From assembly GCA_020629285.1 (NCBI GenBank), contig JAHDDP010000013.1, forward strand, positions 22,445 through 86,444: a stretch of 64,000 nucleotides of DNA, given 5' to 3'. Shown piece after piece: positions 1-8,867 of this stretch. The notes under the pieces were generated by a model. That model had not been told where the DNA came from. It did not search any database and was given only the letters and a program-made list of their open reading frames with translations. The translations under genes and the position numbers were made by a program. This DNA is from Maribacter sp. (GTDB lineage Bacteria > Bacteroidota > Bacteroidia > Flavobacteriales > Flavobacteriaceae). Numbering within the stretch: position 1 is the first letter of the stretch; every line of letters begins with the position of its first letter.

Positions 1-1
1 A

Positions 2-397
2 GAAATGGAAAACGTAAATTTAGCTGAATATGATGTACTTGTCATTGACACCATAGGTATTTTGACCAAAGTGTATAGCTATGCCGACATCGCATATGTA
101 GGTGGCGGTTTTGCTACAGGTTTGCACAATACATTAGAGCCAGGCGTCTTCGGTATCCCGGTTATAATAGGTCCGAAGTATGATGGATTTGCCGAGGCAG
201 AAGAATTGGTACAACTAGGCGGTGTCATTTCTATAAAGAACGATCATGAATTTCAAGAGCATGCGGATAAGTGCTTTGAAGATATTGACTACAGGTCAAA
301 AATCGGTCTTATAAACACAGGCTACATCAAAGAAAAAGCTGGTGCTACCGAACGTATTGTTTCTAAATTAAATGTAGTTTCAACATCGAATAATTGA
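2..397 (+). CDS. waaA: 3-deoxy-D-manno-octulosonic acid (Kdo) transferase, C-terminal part
   Basis: Only the last ~131 codons are present; the gene starts before the window, and the ATG at 5 is internal. WaaA adds Kdo to lipid A precursors at the inner face of the cytoplasmic membrane. The visible part has the typical GT-B C-terminal signature: the glycine-rich YVGGGF stretch, then LHNTLEPGVFGIPVIIGP and the AEELVQLGG region that hold the CMP-Kdo side of the cleft. The tail after the last helix is Ser/Asn-rich and ends at TGA 395-397. Family assignment is firm; the missing N-terminal acceptor domain cannot be judged. Confidence 0.9.
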   Translation, partial: EMENVNLAEYDVLVIDTIGILTKVYSYADIAYVGGGFATGLHNTLEPGVFGIPVIIGPKYDGFAEAEELVQLGGVISIKNDHEFQEHADKCFEDIDYRSKIGLINTGYIKEKAGATERIVSKLNVVSTSNN

Positions 398-572
398 ATT
401 ATTTTCAATTAACTACCTACTATATTATTGAATAAACCATTTTTATAACAACTAGATATTGTGTAGAAAATATACTTTACACAGATACTTTCTATACGTT
501 AATCGATTTTACACTTCTATTTAACAGCACTTTAGGTTAGATCTACCATATTGAAAGCAGAACAATAGAATA

Positions 573-710
573 ATGAATATGGAAAAAGGACTAACTTCAG
601 GAGTTAAAATACTCAATGGATTTCTTAAATTAATGGTTACCTGCTTGGTAATAATACTTTTATCTGTACCCTTGGCAGGCATAGCAGATTGGTTGAATCT
701 TATTCAATAG
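573..710 (+). CDS. Small single-pass membrane protein (45 aa), hypothetical
   Basis: An uninterrupted ATG-TAG frame of 45 codons beginning MNMEKGLTSGVKILNG. A basic amphipathic N-terminus is followed by a hydrophobic run (LMVTCLVIILLSVPLAGIA) and a short polar tail, as in a one-pass membrane peptide. It stands alone between the Kdo transferase gene and a second small ORF of the same design. No family recognised. The layout of start, hydrophobic segment and tail supports coding, but chance cannot be excluded for so short a frame. Confidence 0.45.
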   Translation: MNMEKGLTSGVKILNGFLKLMVTCLVIILLSVPLAGIADWLNLIQ

Positions 711-944
711 ATTTCATCATAATAATACTTACGAAAGCTACAAATTGTGATATAAAATTCTAAAGTGCTGTAATTCAGATATCGACGAGATACCATTTTC
801 TAGGCTGAAATGCATATTTTAAAAAACATATACCACAAAAATGTAGGATTTTACATCTATTTAAGAGAGTTTTACAACTTTTTCTATGGAATTGTTGCTT
901 AATTCAACTAACTTTAGTAGTGTAACTTTAAAGTAGGTAATGTT

Positions 945-1067
945 ATGAACAATTTATCTTTCAAAACCGGAGTAGAGACTTATCTATCCGTGCTTGTTAT
1001 TGCAATGCATGCATTTTTAGCTGTCGTTGTAGTAGGAGCTTTTTTAGCCCTTTTGGGGATTGTCTAA
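945..1067 (+). CDS. Small single-pass membrane protein (40 aa), hypothetical
   Basis: A 40-codon frame (start MNNLSFKTGVETYLSVL) with a hydrophobic helix (VIAMHAFLAVVVVGAFLALLGIV) reaching the C-terminus. It is followed 44 bp later by a strong terminator hairpin (1111-1140), which supports a transcribed small gene. A TAACTTTA stretch at 909-916 could be a -7 element. It resembles the 573-710 ORF in size and topology, though not in sequence. No function proposed. Confidence 0.45.
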   Translation: MNNLSFKTGVETYLSVLVIAMHAFLAVVVVGAFLALLGIV

Positions 1068-1110
1068 TCTTTTAATACCAAATCCTTATTGAGAAAAAAT
1101 TACTTTAAAA

Positions 1111-1140
1111 AAAATGCCCCTTATTCAAGGGGCATTTTTT
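1111..1140 (+). terminator. Intrinsic terminator after small ORF
   Basis: Perfect 10-bp stem AAAATGCCCC (1111-1120) with GGGGCATTTT (1129-1138) followed by T residues. It ends the transcript of the small ORF at 945-1067. Confidence 0.85.
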
Positions 1141-1201
1141 ATATGATCTATTCATGTAATATTTAATCTTATAATTCTTCTAAAATTATTAAAGAAAAAC
1201 A

Positions 1202-1235
1202 AAAGGGCTGTTGATTTCTAAATCAACAGCCCTTT
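1202..1235 (-). terminator. Intrinsic terminator of the GH16 gene
   Basis: Perfect 15-bp stem (1202-1216 with 1221-1235; core AAAGGGCTGTTGATT) and a 4-nt loop. Read on the minus strand it is followed by a T-rich stretch. It lies 17 bp beyond the stop of the GH16 gene and faces the plus-strand terminator upstream, so the two genes are insulated. Confidence 0.85.
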
Positions 1236-1252
1236 ATATAAACCAAATGTTA

Positions 1253-3337
1253 TTATTGATAAACTCTTACATAATCTACTTCCATAGTATCTTCTGTAAA
1301 AGCCGCATCGATAGTACCACCTAATGTACCACCCATAGCGACATTCATTATTAAAAAGAAATCAGCATTGAATGGTGTTGTAGCATTGTTCACAAAACTG
1401 TTATGTACTAACTGATCATCTACAACAAACTTAATACTATCAGGTGTCCACTCTACAGTATAATTATGAAACTCAGAAGTTGCATTTTCCACTGGCGTAG
1501 ATCCTACTACGGCATTACCTGCAGAATTACCAGGATAATGTAATGCACTACTAATAGTATTGTTATTATTACCAACATGTTCCATAATATCTATCTCTCC
1601 AGCCGTAGGCCAACCAACTTCATCAAAATTAGCACCCAAAGCCCATAATGCAGGCCAAGTACCACCAGCTGATGGAAGTTTAGCTCTTATCTCAACTCTA
1701 CCGTAAGTAAACTCAAATAAGTTTTCAGATTTAATACGACCCGAAGTGATTCCGCCAGAAGGAGAAACACCAAAATCAAAAAACAAGACAACTCGATCAT
1801 AAGTACCAACAGGAACACCAGTGAAATCAAATGTTAGTGTTTCCCAGGCATTTGCAACAGTTGAATTTACACTTACCTCAACATTCTCATCAGCATTAGC
1901 TTGATTCTCAAGTTTCAAAATTATATTGGCTCCAGCTGCAGGCGACCATGTTTTTAAACTAATACTAGGATATGCAACAAGATCAACCGGTGCAGACAAA
2001 TCAAAGAAAGAACCTGCCCATGTCTCAGCACCTAAAGCTTTAGTAGATTCTGCAACATTAGCACTAGTATTCTCTCCCGTAGGATCCGGATTTGCAATAA
2101 CTGCAGTACCAACACCACCAAAACCAGTAAAAACAGGGGCCGCACCTTCAAAATCTTCTAAAGTTTGCGTAGCACCACTTCCATCGACTAATGTCATTTC
2201 ATCAAAATAGTGAACAGCTGCTTCTCCCTCACCAGCTATAGCGGTAATTTTTAAAACACCGTCTTCAACTTTAACGTTTTCAGCTGCATCTGTATATGTT
2301 TGAGCCTCACCATTACCCCAGCCACCTGCGCCAAGGTCATAACCCCAATTGGCAGCATTTGGTGCACCATCAACATCAAACTCATCTGACCAAACTAAAT
2401 TGGTATAAATGGTTTCAAGACTTTCGTCTCCACCATCAACAGCAACATCAGAAGTAAATTTATGATACCACGCTAAATCAGCATTCTCCGTATCATATGT
2501 TCTTACATATAAGAAATCCTCGCTTATAGATAGTATTTCATATACAGAAGAACCTACATAGTACCCCATGAAACCTCCATCAGAAAATGTCATTTGTATT
2601 CCAGTTGTCTCACCCTCTGGAACATTTCCTTCTACTTCAGAAAGCTGAACAGCTTTTTCACCTGAAGTATCAAAATCATAACAAAAATCAATATCCTCAC
2701 CTCCGCCAACAACAGCTTTATGACCTACATTAAAATATGTTTGACCTTTATTATCTAATGTGTAAACTAAACCGCCATTCGCATTTACTGAAAATGTAAG
2801 TTCATCATCACAAAGACAATCAGAATCTTCCGTTCCACATTTTTCAAATGCAGCAGCGGAATACCATTTAGGATACCACCAATCGCCATCAATACCTTCT
2901 CTAGCAGGTCCAAGTCCTAAGTGACCCTGCTGAGATGCCGCTAAAAACCAAGTTTTTGAGCTATCGTTAGTTAAAAAAGTTACCGTTTCAGTATCGGTAA
3001 AAGCTAATGAAACAGAAACCTCTAAAGTCTCAGATATCTTTTTACCTTCAGATGAACCCGCAGTAATAGTTACAGTATATATATTATCACCTATTTCTTC
3101 ATAGGTTTTTGAAGTTGCCCCAGAAGTTTCCAGAGCACTTGTGCCATCACCAAAATCATAATGATAATAATTAGCATTTGTTGCTAATGCTGTAAAGTCG
3201 AATACACCTTCGCCCATGTTCTGAGCACTAACCGTAAGATTAGAAGGTGTAACCGATTCTGGAATATCAATGTCATCACCATCGCAGCTCATCATTACTG
3301 CAAATACCGACACCATGATGTACTTTAATTTTTTCAT
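1253..3337 (-). CDS. Surface lipoprotein beta-glucanase: PKD domain plus GH16 with an inserted carbohydrate-binding-like module
   Basis: Predicted endo-beta-glucanase (laminarinase-type) on the cell surface. Residues 1-18 form a lipoprotein signal ending at Cys18. Residues ~30-110 are PKD-like (YHYDFGDGT), and ~120-300 hold a beta-rich region with a Cys cluster, of a kind often seen in glucan-utilization lipoproteins. GH16 begins near 311 (LVWSDEFD) and ends in DYVRVYQ. The catalytic signature GEIDIMEHVG at 580-589 gives nucleophile E581, D583 and acid/base E586. Residues ~375-529 interrupt the GH16 fold with a module starting near DFEG and containing WETLTFDF, like a carbohydrate-binding domain. 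Exact substrate is inferred. Next upstream on the same strand is a membrane sensor-regulator. Confidence 0.9.
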   Translation of the reverse strand: MKKLKYIMVSVFAVMMSCDGDDIDIPESVTPSNLTVSAQNMGEGVFDFTALATNANYYHYDFGDGTSALETSGATSKTYEEIGDNIYTVTITAGSSEGKKISETLEVSVSLAFTDTETVTFLTNDSSKTWFLAASQQGHLGLGPAREGIDGDWWYPKWYSAAAFEKCGTEDSDCLCDDELTFSVNANGGLVYTLDNKGQTYFNVGHKAVVGGGEDIDFCYDFDTSGEKAVQLSEVEGNVPEGETTGIQMTFSDGGFMGYYVGSSVYEILSISEDFLYVRTYDTENADLAWYHKFTSDVAVDGGDESLETIYTNLVWSDEFDVDGAPNAANWGYDLGAGGWGNGEAQTYTDAAENVKVEDGVLKITAIAGEGEAAVHYFDEMTLVDGSGATQTLEDFEGAAPVFTGFGGVGTAVIANPDPTGENTSANVAESTKALGAETWAGSFFDLSAPVDLVAYPSISLKTWSPAAGANIILKLENQANADENVEVSVNSTVANAWETLTFDFTGVPVGTYDRVVLFFDFGVSPSGGITSGRIKSENLFEFTYGRVEIRAKLPSAGGTWPALWALGANFDEVGWPTAGEIDIMEHVGNNNNTISSALHYPGNSAGNAVVGSTPVENATSEFHNYTVEWTPDSIKFVVDDQLVHNSFVNNATTPFNADFFLIMNVAMGGTLGGTIDAAFTEDTMEVDYVRVYQ

Positions 3338-3636
3338 AGTTAATTTTTTGAGTTAATTATTTGATTTACAATTTATCTAAACATAACACCAACTAACTAT
3401 GTAGTGTTAAAATTAAAATAATCGCTTATGCAATTTACAATATGCAATTATCAAATTATAAATTTTTACCACTACAAAAAACATACAATACAAAATAAAT
3501 GGCTCAAAAAAGAGATTATGATAACCAAATACGTGAATTATCAACTTAAAATCAAAAACAAAACATACACTACAAATACATGAAAACAGCTATTGTTGTG
3601 GTAATGTTGTGGTGGATTTGAATATTGTAGTGGAGA

Positions 3637-6432
3637 TTACAAATTAATGATATAGTCTGTTAATCCAGTTTCGTGCGGAAGATTCATTTTTTTACGCAGG
3701 CGGTATCGTTTCACTTCAACACTTCTGACCGATATATTTAAAAGAGGTGCAATTTCTTTAGAAGACAGGTTTAATCTCAAATATGCACATAATTTTAAAT
3801 CATTAGCAGATAACTCAGAATGCTTTTCTTTCACCTTTTTCAGAAAATCTTTATCTGCATTATTAAATGCACTTTCAAAAAAATTCCAGTCATCTGCATT
3901 GTTAATATTACTATCTATTGTTTTAATTACTGATTTTATCAGTGGAATATCACTACTATCTTTCAACTTTTCTTTGATAGTATTCAAAAACTCATTCTTT
4001 TTTATAATACTCATTGTAGAAATAGCTAGTTCTCTATTTTTACTTTCTACAAGTTCTTGCAGCTGTTCATTTTTTATTTGAACTATTTTTCTTTGATTTT
4101 TCAGCTTTTTACGTTTCAACCTCTTATTATTCTCCTTGACAAGGTTCCTTTGCTGTTTCTTGTAATAATCCTTGTACATCTTATGAATTAAAACAGCTAG
4201 GAAAGCACCTAATATTATATAACCCAACAGCGCCCAGTAAGAGATGTACCATGGTCTTTCTATAACAAACCTATATGAAGATGTATTTTTGGTTAATTCA
4301 TTACCTACTTTTCCTCTAACCTCAAATTCATAGGAACCATAAGGTAAATTATTAAAAGAAACTTCTGACCCAGTATCCCAATTACTCCAATCATTGTATA
4401 AACCGTCTAATCTATACTGGTAATAAACCTCAGTGAATTTATCATATGATGTAATGTTATAATTGAAGCTTAAACTATTTTGATCATATGAATACTTGTC
4501 ATTGTCTTTAAAGGCGACAGGAACGCTGGGAACATCATAAGACTTACGTGAAACACTGTTAAGATTGATATTATAATCTCGCTTTTTAACATTACTAAGA
4601 TTTAAAGTGACGTAACCGTTAGAAATTCCAATTAAATACAATTCATTTTCTAAATGAACTACAGATTCAAAACCAAGAACTCCCATACTTCTTCTAAAAA
4701 AATTGGGAATAGATATTTTAATACTTTCTGGTTCTTCACTTAAATGCCCTGTAGAAACACTAATAATATTATCATCTGTAAAACCCCATAACCTCTCAAA
4801 ATCATTGGTAGATTTTAATACCCCTAGAATACTTTCGTTTTTATTGAAAAATTTACTGGTCAACAATGTATCTAAAACAAAGTTATTCTCCTTAGCCCTA
4901 AATTTGAAAACACCGTTTATAGTTGAATATACTATATCGTTGTTATATCTCAACAAGCTTGATCCGTTACCTTTCGATTCAATTTGCTTGACATCTAAAG
5001 CTGATGTATATGTTACATCTACCTTTATATCAAAAACACCTTTATAATCGTGGTTAACTAATATTCGATGATTATCCACAAACTCAAAAAATCTACTTGA
5101 GCTATCAAATCCCTTTATATTATTTCTGTATTTCCATGCTCCGTTTTTAAATTCAAGAATACTCAACCCTTTGTAATTACCTTGAATTAGTAACTCTGAA
5201 TTTGTTTTTATAGGTTGAATATCCCAAGTACCTGGATAATCTGAAATAAGGGTAGCGGTATCATTTTCAACAACGTAAGTACCTTTGTGATGCCCACAAA
5301 ACAAAGTACTGTTAATTTCTTTTAAAATCCATACCTGACCTTCCGTACCTTTAACTAGTTTAAAGTCTTCCTCGTCGTCACTTTTATAAAACAGTCCTTG
5401 ATTTGTACCTAAATACAAAACATTATTCATTTTCTTTGCAGTATAAACCACTCCTAGAGCCCCTACATGATCTATATACTCTTTAAACGGAGAATCTAGA
5501 TTTAACACACTTAACCCATTATCCAGACCCAGCCATAAGTTATGATCATCATCTTGAAATAAGGAAAGGACCGTATTATTATTAAGCCCTTTTTCTTGAT
5601 TTATATGTTCAACTATTTTTCCGTCCTTATCTAAATGATAAATACCTTTTGAAATAGTTCCCAAAACAAAAGTCCCATCATTTAAAATCAGAGAACTGTA
5701 AACTTTCACTGATGACAAATCTATCTCTGATTTAATCTCCCATTTTTCAAGATGACCATCTTTCAGGTATAAAAACGCTCCATTCTCAGTAATAACTAAC
5801 ATATTATCTCCAAATGGAAATGCACCAACAATATTATTATTTTTAAAGATAAAATCATCGGAAACCAAGAGTGGTTTGCCATTTTCTAATGTAAAAAAAC
5901 CTTTATCTTTTATTTGAAAATAGACCTTTCCCCCAACTTCAAAAATTTTTGCTCTTGTGTTTTTTGCATTTAATATTTCAAAATAGCCTGTTTTAGAATT
6001 ATATATATAAATCCTATCTAAAGATTGAAACAAAACCCAATCTTTAAACTGAGTAATATTCCAAAAGTCTTCATCGTCAATTAATGGCTCATTTAATTTA
6101 GAGGATAACGAACTATAATTTAAAACCCCTAAATCATCCTTTTCCCAAAAGCCGAATTCCATGTAACCTCCAGTGTAAATTTTGCTTCCAATGGATTTTA
6201 CAGATTTAACAGGAGTACCAAAAGGAGCCTGATATAATTGCCAAGTAGTACCATTAAATGCTAACAAGCCACTATTATTTGAAACATATATAGTTTGATC
6301 TTCTGACTGGCTTAAATTCCAATTTTGATTACCGGCATTATATTCAATAGGAGTATAATTTTGAATAGGAGATATTTCTTGAGCAGAAACAAATAAAGAA
6401 TACAAAAGAAAAATGTAATAATACGGCTTCAT
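3637..6432 (-). CDS. Membrane-spanning sensor transcription factor: beta-propeller, Y_Y_Y domain, LuxR-type HTH
   Basis: I chose the ATG at 6432 because it is followed directly by a signal peptide (MKPYYYIFLLYSLFVSAQ); an upstream start would add 11 residues. The periplasmic part has two-component-regulator-type propeller repeats (DDDHNLWLGLDNGLSVLNLD) and a Y_Y_Y domain (YYQYRLDGLYNDWS). Then come one membrane helix (LLGYIILGAFLAVLIH), a Lys-rich coiled coil and a C-terminal LuxR/GerE-type HTH (LSSKEIAPLLNISVRSVEVK). There is no histidine kinase or receiver, so it appears to be a one-protein sensor and DNA binder. It lies just upstream of the GH16 glucanase gene on the same strand (gap ~300 bp), so control of glucan use is a reasonable inference. 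Confidence 0.85.
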   Translation of the reverse strand: MKPYYYIFLLYSLFVSAQEISPIQNYTPIEYNAGNQNWNLSQSEDQTIYVSNNSGLLAFNGTTWQLYQAPFGTPVKSVKSIGSKIYTGGYMEFGFWEKDDLGVLNYSSLSSKLNEPLIDDEDFWNITQFKDWVLFQSLDRIYIYNSKTGYFEILNAKNTRAKIFEVGGKVYFQIKDKGFFTLENGKPLLVSDDFIFKNNNIVGAFPFGDNMLVITENGAFLYLKDGHLEKWEIKSEIDLSSVKVYSSLILNDGTFVLGTISKGIYHLDKDGKIVEHINQEKGLNNNTVLSLFQDDDHNLWLGLDNGLSVLNLDSPFKEYIDHVGALGVVYTAKKMNNVLYLGTNQGLFYKSDDEEDFKLVKGTEGQVWILKEINSTLFCGHHKGTYVVENDTATLISDYPGTWDIQPIKTNSELLIQGNYKGLSILEFKNGAWKYRNNIKGFDSSSRFFEFVDNHRILVNHDYKGVFDIKVDVTYTSALDVKQIESKGNGSSLLRYNNDIVYSTINGVFKFRAKENNFVLDTLLTSKFFNKNESILGVLKSTNDFERLWGFTDDNIISVSTGHLSEEPESIKISIPNFFRRSMGVLGFESVVHLENELYLIGISNGYVTLNLSNVKKRDYNINLNSVSRKSYDVPSVPVAFKDNDKYSYDQNSLSFNYNITSYDKFTEVYYQYRLDGLYNDWSNWDTGSEVSFNNLPYGSYEFEVRGKVGNELTKNTSSYRFVIERPWYISYWALLGYIILGAFLAVLIHKMYKDYYKKQQRNLVKENNKRLKRKKLKNQRKIVQIKNEQLQELVESKNRELAISTMSIIKKNEFLNTIKEKLKDSSDIPLIKSVIKTIDSNINNADDWNFFESAFNNADKDFLKKVKEKHSELSANDLKLCAYLRLNLSSKEIAPLLNISVRSVEVKRYRLRKKMNLPHETGLTDYIINL

Positions 6433-6783
6433 GATTATTTTTAGGAAAATCAAAATTAGTTGCATTTAAATATAATGCATTTAAAACGAGAGAAGAACTG
6501 AATACCGTTGTATGTTGAATTAAAAAAGACATAAAAATATGACTTGCTAGATTTTTTTTCATTCATAAAACTAAGTATTGAGAAAGTCTAAATTACATTC
6601 ATTCAAAATGATATTTAAAATCTAACATTTATAGTCATTTTATATTTACCTAGGACTTAATCTTGATTAAAATAGTAATTTCATTTTCGGCTAAAAACAC
6701 CTGAAATACCGCTTATGTTGCTTTTAACAAAGTATTATTTTTAAATAATCTAAATACATACTACTGAAAAACAGTTATTTAAA
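6433..6783. other. Intergenic region with no gene seen
   Basis: About 350 AT-rich bases between the divergent sensor gene and the Cys-rich small protein gene. It must hold both promoters. I see no convincing long ORF, strong hairpin or repeat. Confidence 0.5.
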
Positions 6784-6837
6784 TTGCTTCTAAAGGATGA
6801 AGGGTCTAGTTTTAATATGAATTTAAAACGGAAGATT

Positions 6838-7086
6838 ATGTCGATAAGATTTGGAAACAGTTGTGTTAATTGTGATAATTTGGTTGAAGGCAATACTTGT
6901 AAAGTACACGGCGTAAAAGTAGGTAATAGCTATACGTGTGATAGTTTTGAAATGAAAGCTACTTTAAAAGATGACACCAATTGTGTAACCTGTGTAAAGT
7001 TTGAATCTAGTGATTGTGCTAATCCACAAAAAGCAGCACCAGGTATGTCATGTAGTCATTGGGCACCACAAAATGCTACTGCATAA
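6838..7086 (+). CDS. Cys-rich small protein (82 aa), probably metal-binding
   Basis: The start MSIRFGNSCVNC is preferred over an in-frame ATG 54 bp upstream because the Cys-rich core begins there. Eight cysteines occur, including two CxxC pairs (SCVNC, NCVTC) spread over two similar halves (each roughly C-x2-C-x8-10-C). This suggests Zn or Fe-S binding, or stabilising disulfides. No membrane segment or signal peptide. It is a single-gene unit with its own terminator. Flavobacteria have similar conserved hypothetical proteins; the function is unknown. Confidence 0.7.
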   Translation: MSIRFGNSCVNCDNLVEGNTCKVHGVKVGNSYTCDSFEMKATLKDDTNCVTCVKFESSDCANPQKAAPGMSCSHWAPQNATA

Positions 7087-7113
7087 ATGCAAATAATATT
7101 TAAGTAAAAATTT

Positions 7114-7140
7114 AAAGGTCAGCCGAAAGCTGACCTTTTT
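7114..7140 (+). terminator. Intrinsic terminator after Cys-rich protein gene
   Basis: Perfect stem AAAGGTCAGC (7114-7123) with GCTGACCTTT (7129-7138), loop CGAAA, then a T tract. It lies 28 bp after the stop codon and just before the convergent DUF427 gene. Confidence 0.85.
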
Positions 7141-7149
7141 TAATATAAA

Positions 7150-7431
7150 CTATTTTACTTCTACGCCTTTCCAAAAAGCCACATAACCCTTAATTCCTTT
7201 GGCTAGTTCTGAAACTTCAGGATAATACCATGCAGCATCTTTATTAACATCTCCATTCACTTCAATATCATAATATGACGCTACTCCTTTCCAAGGGCAG
7301 TTTGTATGGGTCTCGGTACCTTTAAAAAATTCTTGTTTTATTGCTGTTGGAGGAAAATAATGATTTCCTTCGATCACTACTGTAGCATCACTTTCTGCTA
7401 TTACCTCGTTATTCCATATTGCTTGTATCAT
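7150..7431 (-). CDS. DUF427 family protein
   Basis: A 93-residue protein covering one DUF427 (NTP_transf_9) domain, with the family motifs WNNEVIAESD near the start, YFPP, and CPWKGVASYYD in the centre. The fold is a small beta-barrel-like domain of unknown biochemical role. Stop-to-start gap to the upstream hydrolase-OsmC gene is 17 bp on the same strand, so the two are probably one transcript. Length fits the family. Confidence 0.85.
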   Translation of the reverse strand: MIQAIWNNEVIAESDATVVIEGNHYFPPTAIKQEFFKGTETHTNCPWKGVASYYDIEVNGDVNKDAAWYYPEVSELAKGIKGYVAFWKGVEVK

Positions 7432-7448
7432 ATCTTAAATATTTAATT

Positions 7449-8654
7449 CTATTTTAATTCCGTTAATACTGTAGAACCTGTGGTTAAAGTTTTATGTACG
7501 GGACATTTATTAGCAATCTCCAATAACCGCTGACGTTGTTTTTCATCTAGATTACCGAACAGTTCTATTTTTCTTTTAAAGGTATCTATTTTCTTAATCG
7601 ATGCCGTGTTTTCAGAATCTGGGGCATGCTCTTTGCCATAATCAACATGTACGATTACTCTTTGTAAATCCCATTTCTTTCTAGTGGCGTACATTCTCAA
7701 TGTCATCGCGGTACAAGCTCCTAATCCCGATGAAACATAATCATATGGAGAAGGACCAAAATCGTTTCCACCAAAATCAGTAGGTTCATCTGCAATCAAC
7801 AAATGATTACCAGAAACTATTTCAGAGGTAAAACCTTCATTACCTATACTCACCGCTAATTGATGAGCTGTCTTTAAAGGTGCTCTCTTAGGAATATCCA
7901 AATAACGCTCTGCCCAACCGGCAATAACATTACCTACATAAGTAGAATCTTCATTATCCGTCAAAAGATGATCAGCCTTATCTATAGAAATAAAGCTCTT
8001 AGGATGATGCGCGTATTTATACAATTCTTTTGCATTTTCAATACCCACAATAGTATCTTGTGGCGAATGAATGACCAAATATGGTTTTCTCAAGTTCTTT
8101 AATACCTCTTTCATAGGTTTTGACTCAATATCATCAATAAAGTCTTTTTTAATAGTGAAGTCCCTACCACCAATATTTACTTTTGCCTTTCCTATCGCAT
8201 TTATTTCTTCCACATTAGACTTGAACAAATGTTTTACATGAGCTGGTGAAGATGGAGCTCCAATAGTTGAAACAGCGACAACAGATTCAATTTGAGAAGC
8301 AGCAAAAATTACAGCTGCACCACCAAGCGAGTGTCCAATTAAAAGAGAAGGAGCTTTATAATTTTCTTCTAAGAATTTAGTCGCGTGAATAAGATCAGAA
8401 ACGTTCGATGAAAAATTGGTATCCTCAAAACTACCTTCACTATCACCTAAACCTGTAAAATCGAAACGAAGTACGGCAATTCCTTTATTTACTAAAGCTC
8501 TTGATATATTACGAACGGCAGAAAAATTCTTGTTACACGTAAAACAATGGGCAAAAATTGCATAACTATGAGCCACTTGATTGTTAGGCACTTCTAACCT
8601 AGCCGCTAATTGTTTTCCTTCAGAATTTGTAAACGATACTTTTTCGAACCCCAT
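7449..8654 (-). CDS. Bifunctional alpha/beta hydrolase - OsmC family protein
   Basis: Two-domain fusion. Residues ~1-250 are an alpha/beta hydrolase with nucleophile elbow GHSLGG (S109), probable acid D200 and H229. Residues ~265-401 are OsmC/Ohr-like with the two redox cysteines C314 (LGACTAMTLRMYA) and C384 (NKCPVHKTL), suggesting peroxidase activity towards organic hydroperoxides. It is a known fusion in Bacteroidota and Proteobacteria; the substrate is unknown. It heads an operon with the DUF427 gene. It is the last chromosomal gene before the integrated element. Confidence 0.9.
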   Translation of the reverse strand: MGFEKVSFTNSEGKQLAARLEVPNNQVAHSYAIFAHCFTCNKNFSAVRNISRALVNKGIAVLRFDFTGLGDSEGSFEDTNFSSNVSDLIHATKFLEENYKAPSLLIGHSLGGAAVIFAASQIESVVAVSTIGAPSSPAHVKHLFKSNVEEINAIGKAKVNIGGRDFTIKKDFIDDIESKPMKEVLKNLRKPYLVIHSPQDTIVGIENAKELYKYAHHPKSFISIDKADHLLTDNEDSTYVGNVIAGWAERYLDIPKRAPLKTAHQLAVSIGNEGFTSEIVSGNHLLIADEPTDFGGNDFGPSPYDYVSSGLGACTAMTLRMYATRKKWDLQRVIVHVDYGKEHAPDSENTASIKKIDTFKRKIELFGNLDEKQRQRLLEIANKCPVHKTLTTGSTVLTELK

Positions 8655-8778
8655 ATTTGACTTTTCTATACTGTTAATCTAATCTAAAGTATTAGAAGTA
8701 AATAAAGGTTAAAACTTACAAATCTCTTTTAAAAGGGAAGTTCTAAAGAGCTTATTAGAAAAAATTCATCCATAAAAA

Positions 8779-8804
8779 AAGCCTCTCAGTTTCCTGAAAG
8801 GCTT
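8779..8804 (-). terminator. Original chromosomal terminator downstream of the tRNA-Leu site
   Basis: Stem AAGCCTCTCAG (8779-8789) with CTGAAAGGCTT (8794-8804), one mismatch. On the minus strand it is followed by a T run. It lies 4 bp beyond the tRNA 3'-end duplicate, so before the element arrived it probably terminated the tRNA-Leu transcript. Confidence 0.7.
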
Positions 8805-8807
8805 CTC

Positions 8808-8867
8808 GTTGTACAGGCGGAGAGACTCGAACTCTCACACCGCAAGGCACTAGATCCTAAGTTCAGC
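8808..8867 (-). repeat. attL: duplicated 3' end of tRNA-Leu
   Basis: The block 8808-8841 is identical to the last part of the intact tRNA gene plus flank (20032-20065). After a 4-nt replacement (GCAA here, TTGC there), identity resumes for 17 bp (8846-8862). It lacks the tRNA 5' half and cannot be a working tRNA. It would restore the tRNA 3' end after excision. Confidence 0.88.

Noticed and set aside
8808..8867. Second tRNA-Leu gene
   Set aside because: Only the 3' half is present; the sequence past 8867 does not form the D arm or acceptor 5' strand. It is the attL duplicate.
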